A stretch of 64,000 nt of DNA from Streptomyces sp. Je 1-79 (GCF_025195125.1 NZ_JAMGSL010000016.1:118458-182457), one strand, 5' to 3'. Shown: positions 1-9,348, counted from the stretch's first letter. Notes: generated by a model not told the origin, from the sequence alone. A program made the numbers and translations.

Positions 1-188
1 ACGGTGATGTGCCCGGCGACGCCCTCGGAGAAGCCGAACCTCCCGAAGAGCCGGAACCCGGCGGCGAGTTGCTCCTTGCGGTACCGGCGCTCCTCCTCGA
101 CGGACTCGAACGTCGGCGGCAGGGGGAGGGTGACCCCTTCGGGCAGTGGCCCCACGGCGGCGGCCAGGGCGGACGGGAGAGTGCTCAC
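1..188 (-). CDS. Class II aldolase/adducin-family protein, N-terminal part (runs off window)
   Basis: Reading leftward from a GTG, the first 62 residues contain RKEQLAAGFRLFGRFGFSEG followed by VAGHITV. This is the opening helix and first metal-site region of class II aldolase/adducin proteins, which act on fuculose- or ribulose-phosphate type substrates or serve as sugar-acid aldolases. A GAGGAG ribosome site lies about 5 bases before the GTG. The C-terminus and most metal ligands lie outside the window, so the substrate cannot be named. The gene is divergent from the ThuA-like gene across about 145 bases that hold a LacI-type palindrome, which suggests a carbohydrate role and possibly shared control. 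Confidence 0.75.
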   Translation of the reverse strand, partial: MSTLPSALAAAVGPLPEGVTLPLPPTFESVEEERRYRKEQLAAGFRLFGRFGFSEGVAGHIT

Positions 189-258
189 GGGGGCTCCTCA
201 CGACGGCGTGACGCGATGCCCGCCAAAAGATACAGAGATGTATCCGATTCGCCAATGG

Positions 259-288
259 TTGCGGTGCGGGGACATGGTTGGCTACGGT
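259..288 (+). promoter_or_regulatory. Candidate sigma-70-type promoter for the ThuA-like gene
   Basis: TTGCGG at 259-264 and TACGGT at 283-288 are separated by 18 bases. Transcription would start near 295, placing the palindrome at 300-311 just downstream of the start, a usual place for a repressor site. Prediction by eye only. Confidence 0.35.
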
Positions 289-299
289 CGGTCGGCCTG

Positions 300-311
300 G
301 TAAGCGCTTAC
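300..311. promoter_or_regulatory. LacI/GalR-type operator palindrome
   Basis: GTAAGCGCTTAC is a perfect 12-base palindrome around a central CG. The AAGCGCTT core is typical of LacI/GalR-family operators controlling sugar genes. It lies 24 bases before the ThuA-like start and in the shared region with the class II aldolase. No LacI-family regulator gene is in this window. Confidence 0.6.
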
Positions 312-334
312 TTTCCTCCTGGGGAGCTCCTCTC

Positions 335-1018
335 GTGCCGATCGCGGACGTCCTGATCTACACCCGCACCGCGGGCTACCGTCACGACTCGATCCCGGCG
401 GGCGCGAAGGCCCTCGCGGAGCTGGCAGGTGAGGCGGGGTACGGGGCCGAGGTGACCGAAGACCCGGCCGCCTTCACTCCGGAGCGGCTCCGGCGGTGCG
501 CGGCGGTGGTCTTCCTCTCGACCACGGGGTCGGTCCTGAGCGCCTCGGGCCGGGCGGCCTTCGAGGCGTACGTCACGGGAGGCGGGGGCTTCCTCGCGAT
601 CCACGCGGCCGCCAACGCGGAGTCGGACTGGCCCTTCTACGGCGAACTGCTCGGCACACGCTTCGACGGCCACCCGGAGATCCAGCCGGGGGTGGTGTGC
701 GTGGACGCGCCCGACCACCCGGGGACGGCCGCGCTGCCGGCCCGCTGGTCCTGGACGGACGAGTGGTACAACTTCACGTCGAACCCCCGGGACCAGGGCG
801 TACGGGTCCTGGCCCGCGCGGACGAGTCCACCTACCGGGGCGGGACACTGGGCGCGGACCACCCGCTGGTGTGGTGCCGCGGGACCGGAGCCGGCCGGGT
901 CTTCTTCACGGCGCTGGGGCACGCGGAGGAGGCGTACGAGGACGAGACGTTCCGGGCGCACCTGGCGGGGGCGCTGCGCTGGGCGGCGGACGGGGGCGGC
1001 TTCTCCGCCGGGCAGTGA
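335..1018 (+). CDS. ThuA-like domain protein
   Basis: A 227-residue protein matching the ThuA-like (trehalose utilisation) domain, a glutamine-amidotransferase-like fold. Recognisable parts are the opening VLIYTRTAGYRHDSI, the GGGFLAIHAAAN strand-turn and TDEWYNFTSNP near the middle. In other bacteria such domains sit in sugar and glycoside catabolic loci; biochemical function is poorly defined. The GTG at 335 is chosen because GGGGAG at 321-326 lies 8 bases upstream; an earlier in-frame codon at 278 would place coding sequence across the operator. The gene stands alone before gabD with a 93-base gap. No signal peptide or membrane segment is visible. Confidence 0.8.
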   Translation: MPIADVLIYTRTAGYRHDSIPAGAKALAELAGEAGYGAEVTEDPAAFTPERLRRCAAVVFLSTTGSVLSASGRAAFEAYVTGGGGFLAIHAAANAESDWPFYGELLGTRFDGHPEIQPGVVCVDAPDHPGTAALPARWSWTDEWYNFTSNPRDQGVRVLARADESTYRGGTLGADHPLVWCRGTGAGRVFFTALGHAEEAYEDETFRAHLAGALRWAADGGGFSAGQ

Positions 1019-1111
1019 CGGGTATGGCGTCACCCCCGTGCCCCCTCCCCGATTGCGGTGGGGCTCCGGGCGCGGGAGGGTTCCTGTGGGGCGGACGGCA
1101 GGAGGAGACCA

Positions 1112-2503
1112 ATGGGGATCGCCACCGTGAATCCGGCCACGGGCGAGACGCTGCGCACCTACGACGCACACGGACACGACGAGATCGAACGGCGGATCTC
1201 CGCCGCGTACGAGACGTACCGGCAGTACCGCACCACCTCCTTCGGTGAGCGCGCCCGCCTGATGCGCCGCGCCGCCGACCTCCTGGACGAGGACGCCGAG
1301 GACGTCGCGCGCACGATGACCACGGAGATGGGCAAGCCGATCGCGGCCGCCCGCGCCGAGGCCGCCAAGTGCGCCAAGGCCATGCGCTGGTACGCCGACC
1401 ACGCCGAGGCGCTGCTCGCCGACGAGCACCCCGCCCCGGCCGACGTCCAGGACTCCGGCGCGGACGCCGCCCGCGTCCACTACCGCCCTCTGGGCGCGAT
1501 CCTCGCCGTCATGCCCTGGAACTTCCCGCTCTGGCAGGTCATCCGGTTCGCCGCGCCCGCGCTCATGGCCGGCAACACCGGCCTCCTCAAGCACGCCTCC
1601 AACGTGCCCAGGACCGCTCTCTACCTCGGCGACCTCTTCCGCCGCGCCGGCTTCCCCGAAGGCTGCTTCCAGACCCTTCTCGTCGGTTCCGGCGCCGTCG
1701 AGTCCGTCCTGCGCGACCGCCGGGTCGTCGCCGCCACCCTCACCGGCAGTGAGCCCGCCGGGCGTTCGGTCGCGGCCATCGCGGGCGACGAGGTCAAGAA
1801 GACGGTCCTGGAGCTGGGCGGCAGCGACCCGTACATCGTGATGCCCTCGGCCGACGTGCCCCGCGCCGTCAAGACCGCCGTCACCGCCCGCGTACAGAAC
1901 AACGGCCAGTCCTGCATCGCGGCCAAGCGCTTCATCGTCCACGGCGACGTCTACGACGACTTCGCCGAACGTTTCACCGCCGCCATGAACGCGCTGACCG
2001 TCGGCGACCCCCTCGACGAGTCCACCGACGTCGGCCCCCTCGCCACCGAGCAAGGCCGCGCCGACCTGGAGGAACTCGTCGACGACGCCGTGGAGAAGGG
2101 CGCCACGGTCCTCTGCGGCGGGTCCCGCCCGGAGGAGTTCCCGCGCGGCTGGTTCTACCGGCCGACCGTGCTGACCGGCATCACGCCCGAGATGCGGATC
2201 CATCAGGAGGAGACCTTCGGTCCGGTCGCCACGCTCTACCCGGTGAGCGACATCGAAGAGGCCGTGACCGTCGCCAACGACTCGCCCTTCGGGCTCAGTT
2301 CGAACGTCTGGACCCGAAACGACGAGGACATCGCCTTCTTCGTACGGGACCTGGAGGCCGGGGGTGTCTTCGTCAACGGCATGACGGCCTCCCACCCGGC
2401 GCTCCCGTTCGGCGGGGTGAAGCGCTCCGGCTACGGCCGCGAGCTGGCCGGCCACGGCATCCGGGAGTTCTGCAACCCGACCACCGTGTGGCAACGCAAC
2501 TGA
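1112..2503 (+). CDS. gabD: NAD(P)-dependent succinate-semialdehyde dehydrogenase
   Basis: A 463-residue aldehyde dehydrogenase. The general-base motif ELGGSDPYIV starts at Glu234, and the nucleophile motif QNNGQSC gives Cys268. PWNFPLWQ near residue 135 is the usual substrate/cofactor motif of the succinate-semialdehyde branch, which oxidises succinic semialdehyde to succinate in GABA and putrescine breakdown. The length is typical. The ATG at 1112 follows GGAGGAG at 1101-1107; an upstream in-frame codon at 1058 has no such site. No transaminase or GABA permease is adjacent, so the source of the aldehyde is not shown. The subfamily assignment rests on overall resemblance, so a related aldehyde substrate remains possible. 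Confidence 0.82.
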   Translation: MGIATVNPATGETLRTYDAHGHDEIERRISAAYETYRQYRTTSFGERARLMRRAADLLDEDAEDVARTMTTEMGKPIAAARAEAAKCAKAMRWYADHAEALLADEHPAPADVQDSGADAARVHYRPLGAILAVMPWNFPLWQVIRFAAPALMAGNTGLLKHASNVPRTALYLGDLFRRAGFPEGCFQTLLVGSGAVESVLRDRRVVAATLTGSEPAGRSVAAIAGDEVKKTVLELGGSDPYIVMPSADVPRAVKTAVTARVQNNGQSCIAAKRFIVHGDVYDDFAERFTAAMNALTVGDPLDESTDVGPLATEQGRADLEELVDDAVEKGATVLCGGSRPEEFPRGWFYRPTVLTGITPEMRIHQEETFGPVATLYPVSDIEEAVTVANDSPFGLSSNVWTRNDEDIAFFVRDLEAGGVFVNGMTASHPALPFGGVKRSGYGRELAGHGIREFCNPTTVWQRN

Positions 2504-2557
2504 CTCGGCGGTGAGTTCTGCCACGCGATCGCCGCGTGGCACGCGACCGCCGCTCGC

Positions 2558-3577
2558 CTACCGCTCTCCGTCCCCCGCCCACGCCAGCAGCTGCTCCGCC
2601 GGCCAGGTGTTGATCACCCGCTCGGCCGGCACCCCGCATTCCTCCGCCCGCGCGCACCCGAAGATCTGCCACTCCAGCTGTCCGGGTGCGTGCGCGTCCG
2701 TGTCGACCGCGAACCAGACGCCCGCCGCCACCGCCTGCCGCAGGAGCCGGCGCGGCGGATCGAGCCGCTCCGGACGGCTGTTGATCTCCACGGCCGTCCC
2801 CGACTCGGCGCACGCCGCGAAGACCCGCTCCGCGTCGAAGGTCGACTCGGGCCGCAGCCGCCCCCCGCTCACCAGCCGCCCCGTGCAGTGACCGAGGACG
2901 TCCATCAGCGGATTGCGTACCGCCTTCTCCATGCGTCGCGTCATCGAGGGCGCGTCCATCCGCAGCTTGGAGTGGACCGAGCCGACCACCAGGTCCAGCC
3001 GCTCGAGCAGTTCAGGCTCCTGGTCCAGCGAGCCGTCCTCCAGGATGTCGCACTCGATCCCGGTCAGCAGCCGGAAGGGGGCCCACTCCTCGTTCAGCCG
3101 TGCCACGACGTCCAGTTGCTCGCGCAGCCGGTCGGGGGACAGGCCGCGGGCCACCTTCAGGCTGGGCGAGTGATCGGTCAGGACGGCCCACTCGTGTCCG
3201 ATCCGCGCCGCCGTCCGGCCCATGTCCTCGATGGTGCTGCCCCCGTCCGACCACTCGGAGTGCAGATGGCAGTCGCCCCGCAGCGCTGCCCTGAGGGTCT
3301 GCCCACCGCTGACCTCCGGCACGGTGATCTCGGCCTCCAGGCGTTCCAGATACGCCGGGACCCGCCCTTCGAGAGCTTCCTCGATCACCGCCGCCGTCTT
3401 CGGTCCGATGCCCTTGACCGACTCGAGGGTCCCCGCCGCCACACGCTGCCGCGCCTCGCCGTCCGCCAGGGCCGCGACGGCCGCGGAGGCGGTACGGAAC
3501 GCCCGCACGCGGTACGTCGGCGCCTGCGAGCGCTCCAGCAGGTAGGCGATCCGGTCCAGCGCCGCCACGGGGTCCAT
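2558..3577 (-). CDS. PHP-domain phosphoesterase with N-terminal helix-hairpin-helix (PolX C-terminal-like)
   Basis: A 339-residue protein with two parts. Residues 1-80 resemble the N-terminal helical domain of DNA polymerase X, with a helix-hairpin-helix at VKGIGPKTAAVIEEALEG (54-71). From residue 102 a PHP domain begins with DCHLHSEWSDG; later metal-ligand segments include VLTDHSPS, GIECDILEDG, LVVGSVHS and VDTDAHAPGQ. PolX-type PHP domains are metal-dependent 3'-5' exonucleases or phosphatases. No polymerase palm domain is present, so this is a stand-alone version, probably in DNA end-processing. It ends 55 bases from gabD (convergent). Its start lies 13 bases downstream of the stop of the upstream phosphatase gene on the same strand, so the two may be co-transcribed. 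Confidence 0.8.
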   Translation of the reverse strand: MDPVAALDRIAYLLERSQAPTYRVRAFRTASAAVAALADGEARQRVAAGTLESVKGIGPKTAAVIEEALEGRVPAYLERLEAEITVPEVSGGQTLRAALRGDCHLHSEWSDGGSTIEDMGRTAARIGHEWAVLTDHSPSLKVARGLSPDRLREQLDVVARLNEEWAPFRLLTGIECDILEDGSLDQEPELLERLDLVVGSVHSKLRMDAPSMTRRMEKAVRNPLMDVLGHCTGRLVSGGRLRPESTFDAERVFAACAESGTAVEINSRPERLDPPRRLLRQAVAAGVWFAVDTDAHAPGQLEWQIFGCARAEECGVPAERVINTWPAEQLLAWAGDGER

Positions 3578-3590
3578 GCCCGCTCCTCAC

Positions 3591-5687
3591 TCAGCCTGGG
3601 CCCGTCGACGCGGACGCGACCGTCGCGTGCACCGGGCCGATCTCGCACCACACCGCCTTGCCCTCGCCGCGTGGCTCCACACCCCACCGGGACGCCAGCG
3701 CGTCGAGCAGCAGCAGCCCTCGCCCCGAGGTCGCCGCCTCGCCCGGCGTACGCCTGCGGGGCCAGGCGCTCGACCGGTCCTGCACCGAGAGCCGTACCCG
3801 GCGCACCGGCTCCGGCAGCACCTCCAGCGTGAGCACCGCTCCGCCCTCGGTGTGCAGCAGCACGTTGACGAGCAGCTCGCCCGTCAAAAGCTCGGCGTCG
3901 TCGGCCAGTTCGGCCATGCTCCAGTCCCGGAGCGCCTGGCCCACCGCAGCCCGCGCGTCCGAGAGACCCTGCGGATCCGCCTGGTGGATGTACTGGTGGA
4001 TGCGCGGGGCCCGAGGCGTACCGGGGTCCGGGCTGCGGCGCAGGACGAGCAGCGCCACGTCGTCGCCCGCGCCCCACCGCTCCCACAGCTGCTCCGACAG
4101 ATGGTCCGCGAGCGCCTCCGCCTGCGGGGGGCCGCTGCTCATCGCCGCGGACAGCGCGTCGAGACCGGACTCGATGTCCGAGCCGGGCTGTTCGACCAGG
4201 CCGTCCGTGCAGAGCACCAGCGTCTCGCCGGGTACGAGGTCGAGCCGGGTCTCCGGGAACTCCTCGTCCCCGAACACGGTCGCCAGGCCGAGCGGCAGCC
4301 CGCCCCGGAGCTTTGGCTGCCCCACCCTGCCGTCCGTGTGCCGGATCAGCGGCCCCAGATGGCCGGCGCGCACCGCGCGCACGGTCCCCGTGCCCAGGTC
4401 GACCTGGGCGTAGGTGCAGGTCGCGAAGCGGTTGGTGTCGAGTTCGGCGAGGAAGCGGGAGGCCCGGGCCAGTACGGTCGACGGCGCGTGGCCCTCACCC
4501 GCGTACGCCCGGAGCGCGATCCGCAGCTGGCCCATGATCGCGGCCGCGTGCGTGTCGTGCCCCTGGACGTCCCCGACGACGACCCCGACCCGGCCCCGGG
4601 GCAGCGAGATCACGTCGTACCAGTCGCCGCCGACCTGCCGCCCGCTCCACGCCGCGTGGTACCGGACCGCGATCTCGCCGCCGGAGATCGCCGGGATGCG
4701 CCGCGGCAGCATCGTCTCCTGCAGCCCGGTCGCCAGCTCGCGCTCCTCGTCGAAGAGGATGGCGCGCTGGAGGGACTGCGCGACGATCGCGGCGAGCCCG
4801 AGCAGCAGGTTGCGCTCGTCGGCGTTGAACGTCGAGCGGCGCCGGTAGAACAGCGCCATCCCGCCGAGCGAGCGCGCCTGGGCGATCAGGGGCAGGTAGC
4901 AGGCGGACCGGAACCTCAGCCGCTCGACGTACGGGGCGAGTTCCGGGAAGTCCCGGCCGAGGGTGGAGAACGTGGGCACGAACCGGGGCCGCCCGCTCAG
5001 TACCGCTTCGGCCAGGGGCAGGCCCCGGTCGAGGCGGCGCGAGCGGAAGTCGTTCAGGGCGTCCAGGGACTCCCCGCTGAGCGCGATGACGTTGAGCGAG
5101 CCGTTCTCCACGAGACCGAGCGCGAGCCCGTCCGCGCCGAGCCGGGCGAGACCACTGGGGCCGGTCATGGCCGCCGTCACGTCGTCGACCGTCACCGCCC
5201 GCGACAGCGCGTGCGTGGTCCGCTCGACGATGCTCGTCTGGACCTCGCGGCGCTTCTCGAGGTCCAGGACGAATTCGGAGTGCGTGACCTCGGCCGTCGT
5301 GTCCCGGACGATCCCCACGATCCGGTGGGCCATCCCGTCGGCCGTGCGCAGAATCCGTGCCTGCACATGCGTCCACTGGGGTGTACCGTCCTCGTCCGCG
5401 GTCTCGAAGTGCGCGGAGTACGAGGTCTCGCCGCTGGTGATGGCACGGTGGATCACCGCGTCGAGCCGGGCCCGCTCATCGGTGTCCAGGCGCTGGACGA
5501 GGGTGGCGGGGCGCCCGTCGAACGCGCCCGAGTCCAGCCCGAAGACCAGCAGCCCCGCCTCGTCGACGTCGATGGTGCCCGTGTCGAGGTCCCAGTCGAA
5601 GCTGCCGGTCCGATTCATGGCGAGCCGCTCGGTGGGCCCGATCTCGCCACTGTGCGTGCCCCGGTCGTCATCGGTCATCCTCACCAT
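3591..5687 (-). CDS. PAS-GAF-PP2C (SpoIIE/RsbU-type) phosphatase with C-terminal kinase-like ATPase domain
   Basis: About 698 residues. Domain order: PAS-like sensor (about 20-145), GAF domain (about 150-310), PP2C/SpoIIE phosphatase (about 325-540, with GGDWYDVISL, GDVQGHDTHAAA and CTDGLVEQPG) and a HATPase anti-sigma-type domain (about 565-690, with N-box ELLVNVLLHTEG and GRGLLLLDALASRWG). In actinomycetes such proteins combine phosphatase and kinase-like modules to switch anti-sigma/anti-anti-sigma partners. Two in-frame ATGs compete: 5687, with no clear ribosome site and possibly leaderless, and 5678, directly preceded by GGTGAGG. The longer form is given. It is divergent from the SARP gene across 81 bases containing an inverted repeat. 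No membrane segment is seen. Confidence 0.85.
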   Translation of the reverse strand: MVRMTDDDRGTHSGEIGPTERLAMNRTGSFDWDLDTGTIDVDEAGLLVFGLDSGAFDGRPATLVQRLDTDERARLDAVIHRAITSGETSYSAHFETADEDGTPQWTHVQARILRTADGMAHRIVGIVRDTTAEVTHSEFVLDLEKRREVQTSIVERTTHALSRAVTVDDVTAAMTGPSGLARLGADGLALGLVENGSLNVIALSGESLDALNDFRSRRLDRGLPLAEAVLSGRPRFVPTFSTLGRDFPELAPYVERLRFRSACYLPLIAQARSLGGMALFYRRRSTFNADERNLLLGLAAIVAQSLQRAILFDEERELATGLQETMLPRRIPAISGGEIAVRYHAAWSGRQVGGDWYDVISLPRGRVGVVVGDVQGHDTHAAAIMGQLRIALRAYAGEGHAPSTVLARASRFLAELDTNRFATCTYAQVDLGTGTVRAVRAGHLGPLIRHTDGRVGQPKLRGGLPLGLATVFGDEEFPETRLDLVPGETLVLCTDGLVEQPGSDIESGLDALSAAMSSGPPQAEALADHLSEQLWERWGAGDDVALLVLRRSPDPGTPRAPRIHQYIHQADPQGLSDARAAVGQALRDWSMAELADDAELLTGELLVNVLLHTEGGAVLTLEVLPEPVRRVRLSVQDRSSAWPRRRTPGEAATSGRGLLLLDALASRWGVEPRGEGKAVWCEIGPVHATVASASTGPG

Positions 5688-5720
5688 TGTCGAACCCGCG
5701 CCCCTCGGACGCCATGGCGG

Positions 5721-5737
5721 CGACACACCGCGTGTCG
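5721..5737. promoter_or_regulatory. Inverted repeat between phosphatase and SARP genes
   Basis: CGACAC and GTGTCG (6-base arms, 5-base spacer) sit centrally in the 81-base divergent promoter region. This is a plausible regulator site acting on one or both genes; the binding protein is unknown. Confidence 0.35.
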
Positions 5738-5768
5738 GAGTCGTGACCTGTCGGGGGAGAATGGGCCG

Positions 5769-8700
5769 GTGATCATCGCGTACCGCGTTCTCGGCCCCTG
5801 CCAGGCCGTTCTGGCCGACGGCCGGGAGGCCGCGCTCGGCGGAGCCCGGCTCAGGGCCCTGCTCGCGGCGCTGGCCGCCGCCGGCGGGCGTGGCGTCCGT
5901 ACGGGTGAGCTGATCGAGGCGATCTGGCAGGACGATCCGCCCGGGGACGGCACCGAGGCGCTCCAGGCCCTGGTCGGACGGCTGCGCCGGGCGCTCGGGA
6001 GGGAAGCGGTGGTCTCGCTCGCCGGCGGGTACGGGCTCGCGGCGGGGCCTGAGGACGTGGACCTGTACGTGTTCGAGCGGCTGGCCGGAGAGGGGGCCGG
6101 GGCGCTTGCGGCCGGGGAGGCCGACCGGGCGGCACGGCTGCTCGACGAGGCGCTCGGGCTCTGGCGCGGCCCCGCGCTCGCCGATCTGCCGGGCCGCGGC
6201 GGCGACCCTCTGGTCGTACGGGTGGAACAGCGCCACGCGCGCGTGCGCAGGGACCGGCTCGCCGCCGCCGTGGCCCTCGGCCGGGCCGAGACGGCGATCG
6301 CCCCGCTGGAGGCCCTGGCGGCCGAGCACCCCCTGGACGAACCCCTCCAGGCGCTCCGCATCCGCGCCCTCGGCGCGGCGGGCCGCGCCGCCGAGGCGCT
6401 GTCGGTCTACGACGAGGTACGGAGCGTCCTCGCCGACCGGCTGGGGGCGGACCCGGGGGCCGAACTCCGATCACTGCACGCGGAGTTGCTCGCGGGCCAG
6501 GAGCCGAGGGCGGAGCCCCACCGCGTCCCTGCCCGGCTGACCTCCTTCGTGGGGCGCGACAGCGAACTCCACTCCCTGGTGGCCGAACTGGAAGAGCGGC
6601 GTCTGGTCACCCTGCTCGGACCCGGCGGGGTGGGCAAGACCCGGCTGGCCCTGGAGGCCGCCGAACGCGGTGCGGGGCGGTGGCCGGACGGCGTACGGAT
6701 CGCCGAACTGGCCTCCGTTCGCGCGCAGTCCGACGTTCCTGCCGCTGTTCTGACCGCTCTGGGCGGGCGCGAGACGCAGTTGTGGGGCGGCGACGCCCGT
6801 GACGAACTCACCCGGCTCGTGGAGTACTGCGCGCCGCGTCGGCTGCTGCTCCTCCTGGACAACGGCGAGCACGTGGTGGGCGCGGCGGCGGAGCTCGCGG
6901 AGCAGCTGCTCGCGCGCTGCCCCGGGGTGACGGTACTGGCGACGAGTCGCGAACCGTTGGGCGTACCAGGGGAGTTCGTACGTCCCGTGGAGCCGCTGCC
7001 TCAGGACAAGGCGTTGCGGCTGCTGGCGGACCGGGGCGCCGCCGCCCGTCCGTCCTTCGACCCGGCCGACGACCCCGAGGCGTGTGCGGAGATCTGCCGG
7101 CGACTGGACGGCCTCCCGCTGGCGATCGAGCTCGCGGCGGCGCGTCTTCGCCTGCTGGCGCCGCGCCAGATCGCCGACCGCCTGGACGACCGTTTCCGGC
7201 TGCTGACCTCGGGCGCCCGGACCGCCCCGCCCCGCCGGCAGACGCTCCGGGCGGTCGTCGACTGGTCCTGGGACCTCCTGACCGATCCCGAACGCGCCGT
7301 CCTGCGCCGTCTGTCGGTCTTCTCGGGCGGCTGCGGCCTCGGGGCGGCGGAAGCGGTCTGCACGCCCTCCGCCGACGCCCCGGCGGGATCCGCACGCGCG
7401 GAACAGGGGGCGCGCGCTGCCTCCGTAAGGGCGGCGGCGTCGCCCGGTGACGCCCTGGATGTGCTCGGTTCGCTCGTCGACAAGTCGCTGGTCGTCGCCG
7501 CGCCCACCGACGACGGGACCATGCGCTACCGGCTCCTGGAGACCGTCGCCGAGTACGCCGGCGAGCGGCTCGACGAGGCGGGGGAGCGGGCTGAGGTCGA
7601 GCGGCGCCACCTCGTCCACTACCGGGAGCTCGCCCGCACCGCAGACCCCGCGCTCCGGGGCCCGGGACAGGACGTCTGGCTGCGCCGGCTCGAACGCGAG
7701 CACGACAACGTGACGGCCGCCCTGCGGACCGCCGTCGACCACGGCGAGGAACAGGAGGCGCTCTGCCTCGTCCTCTCCATGAGCTGGTTCTGGCAGCTCC
7801 GTGCCCGGCAGGCCGACGCCCGCTCCTGGTCCGCCGCCGCGGCCGCCCTCGGCCCCGACCCGTTCGCCGCGCCCGTACGACACGACGTACCCCGCGCCGT
7901 ACCCCTCGCCGACCGGTGCACCGACACGCCGCCGCCCTGGTCGCAGGAGCAGCTGTGGGAGGCGCGCCGAGGGTGCCGGCTGCTCGTCCTCGCGTCCGAG
8001 GGCGGCGAGGGCGCCACCGCCCTCCAGCGCCCCGGGATCCGCGCGCGCCTCGACGCCATCGTCGCCGCCTACCGCCCCGGCCTGCCGCAGAACTGCCGTC
8101 AGCCCGGCAGCATGTGGTTCTTCGCCCGTCTCATGACCGGGGAGTTCCACAGCCTCGACGAGACCCTCGATGCGCTCCTCGCCGCGTGCCGCACCGAGGG
8201 CTTCGACTGGGAACTCGCCTTCGCCCACCTCCTGCGGGCGAGACTCCTCGGCGGCCGGCCCGACGACGCCGAAGCGGCCCTCGCCCGCTTCGGGCGGATC
8301 CAGGACGCCTGGGGCATCGCCGAATCCCTCGCCGCGCGCGGCGAGGCGTACGAGCGGTCGGGCAGACTCGCCGAGGCCGCCGCCGACTTCGAACGGGCCG
8401 CGCACGCGACCGCCGGCCTGGGCGCCCGTGCCCAGGTCCCCCTCTCCAAGGCCCGGCTCGCCGCCGTACGGCTGAGGATCCCCGCCGACGCCACGGAACG
8501 TTCGGAGGCGGAGCGGCTTCTCGTCGAAGCCGCGGAGGAGGCTTCCACGGAGTCGAGCGGGGAGCCCGTCAGCACGGCCCGGCTGCTCCTCGCCCAGCAC
8601 TACGGAAACACCGGACGAACCTCCCTCGCGAGGGAACAACTGGACCGGATCGAAGAGGAGTTCAGCGGAGAAACGCCCGACCTCTTCATCGGCCTGACCG

Positions 8701-9089
8701 GGGGACTGCGCGGCTGGCTGGACTGTCTCGACGGCGCGTTCGCCGAGGCCGCGGCGCGGCTGACCCGCTCCGTACGGGAGGTGGAGAGCCTCGCGTACCT
8801 GGTGGCCCCGTACCTCGTGGTCGGCCAGTTCGCGACGGCGGCCTGGGCCAAGGCCGGACTCGGCGTGTCGACCGCCGCCGAGGACGGCGCCCGCCTGCTG
8901 GGCGCGTACGACGCCCACGGCGCCGGCCTGGGCGGCGGGGGCTTCCGTCCCCTGACCGAGCAGACCGAGTCGTCGGTGCGGCAGCGGGCGGAGCGCGCCC
9001 TGCGCGCGGTACTGGACCCGGAGACGTACGCGCTGCTGTACGCGGAGGGTGGCGGCCTCTCCGTGAAGGAGGCCGCCGCCCTTGTCTGA
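5769..9089 (+). CDS. AfsR/SARP-family transcriptional regulator with NB-ARC and TPR regions
   Basis: A 1106-residue regulator. Residues 1-95 form an OmpR-like winged helix (YRVLGPCQAVLADGREA start), followed by a bacterial transcriptional activation domain to about 245. An NB-ARC ATPase follows, with Walker A GPGGVGKT at 284-291 and the sensor segment LLLLDNGEHV. A winged-helix and TPR-rich tail extends to the end. This is the AfsR-like layout: nucleotide-dependent activators of secondary metabolism or development. The GTG at 5769 follows GGGGGAGA at 5753-5760; the ATG at 5761 hits a stop at once. No biosynthetic cluster is adjacent, so it is likely pleiotropic or acts in trans. It is much longer than pathway-specific SARPs of about 270 residues. 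Confidence 0.88.
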   Translation: MIIAYRVLGPCQAVLADGREAALGGARLRALLAALAAAGGRGVRTGELIEAIWQDDPPGDGTEALQALVGRLRRALGREAVVSLAGGYGLAAGPEDVDLYVFERLAGEGAGALAAGEADRAARLLDEALGLWRGPALADLPGRGGDPLVVRVEQRHARVRRDRLAAAVALGRAETAIAPLEALAAEHPLDEPLQALRIRALGAAGRAAEALSVYDEVRSVLADRLGADPGAELRSLHAELLAGQEPRAEPHRVPARLTSFVGRDSELHSLVAELEERRLVTLLGPGGVGKTRLALEAAERGAGRWPDGVRIAELASVRAQSDVPAAVLTALGGRETQLWGGDARDELTRLVEYCAPRRLLLLLDNGEHVVGAAAELAEQLLARCPGVTVLATSREPLGVPGEFVRPVEPLPQDKALRLLADRGAAARPSFDPADDPEACAEICRRLDGLPLAIELAAARLRLLAPRQIADRLDDRFRLLTSGARTAPPRRQTLRAVVDWSWDLLTDPERAVLRRLSVFSGGCGLGAAEAVCTPSADAPAGSARAEQGARAASVRAAASPGDALDVLGSLVDKSLVVAAPTDDGTMRYRLLETVAEYAGERLDEAGERAEVERRHLVHYRELARTADPALRGPGQDVWLRRLEREHDNVTAALRTAVDHGEEQEALCLVLSMSWFWQLRARQADARSWSAAAAALGPDPFAAPVRHDVPRAVPLADRCTDTPPPWSQEQLWEARRGCRLLVLASEGGEGATALQRPGIRARLDAIVAAYRPGLPQNCRQPGSMWFFARLMTGEFHSLDETLDALLAACRTEGFDWELAFAHLLRARLLGGRPDDAEAALARFGRIQDAWGIAESLAARGEAYERSGRLAEAAADFERAAHATAGLGARAQVPLSKARLAAVRLRIPADATERSEAERLLVEAAEEASTESSGEPVSTARLLLAQHYGNTGRTSLAREQLDRIEEEFSGETPDLFIGLTGGLRGWLDCLDGAFAEAAARLTRSVREVESLAYLVAPYLVVGQFATAAWAKAGLGVSTAAEDGARLLGAYDAHGAGLGGGGFRPLTEQTESSVRQRAERALRAVLDPETYALLYAEGGGLSVKEAAALV

Positions 9090-9348
9090 TCCTCTGAATC
9101 CTCGGCTGGACATCCAGGCGAGCGACGCGCGACCGAAGGTGACGCGGAGCATCCGCGGGGTGACCGCAAGCGTCCGCCGAGTTCCCCGCCGCGCCGTTCC
9201 GGCACGTCCCGGCACCGCTCCGGCACCGTCCCGGCACAGCGACGCGGTGCCGGGACCCGGCCCGGGCGGCGCGGCGACCCGGCCCGGATGCGGTACGGGG
9301 ACCCGGACACGAGAATGGCCGGTACCGGAAGAACTCCTAGGAGGCGGC

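Noticed and set aside
2498..2512. 15-base exact match (AACTGACTCGGCGGT) to 39940-39954
   Set aside because: At 2498 it overlaps the gabD stop and lacks the inverted right arm; probably coincidence.
308..2542. Long open frame of 744 codons on the minus strand opposite the ThuA-like and gabD genes
   Set aside because: It is the antisense shadow of G/C-biased coding; no domain is recognisable. The same applies to the long antisense frames at 6471-9554, 8600-11143, 18823-21378 and 44950-48009.
3591..9089. Secondary-metabolite gene cluster around the SARP regulator
   Set aside because: No polyketide, peptide or terpene biosynthetic genes are adjacent; the regulator is of the large pleiotropic type.
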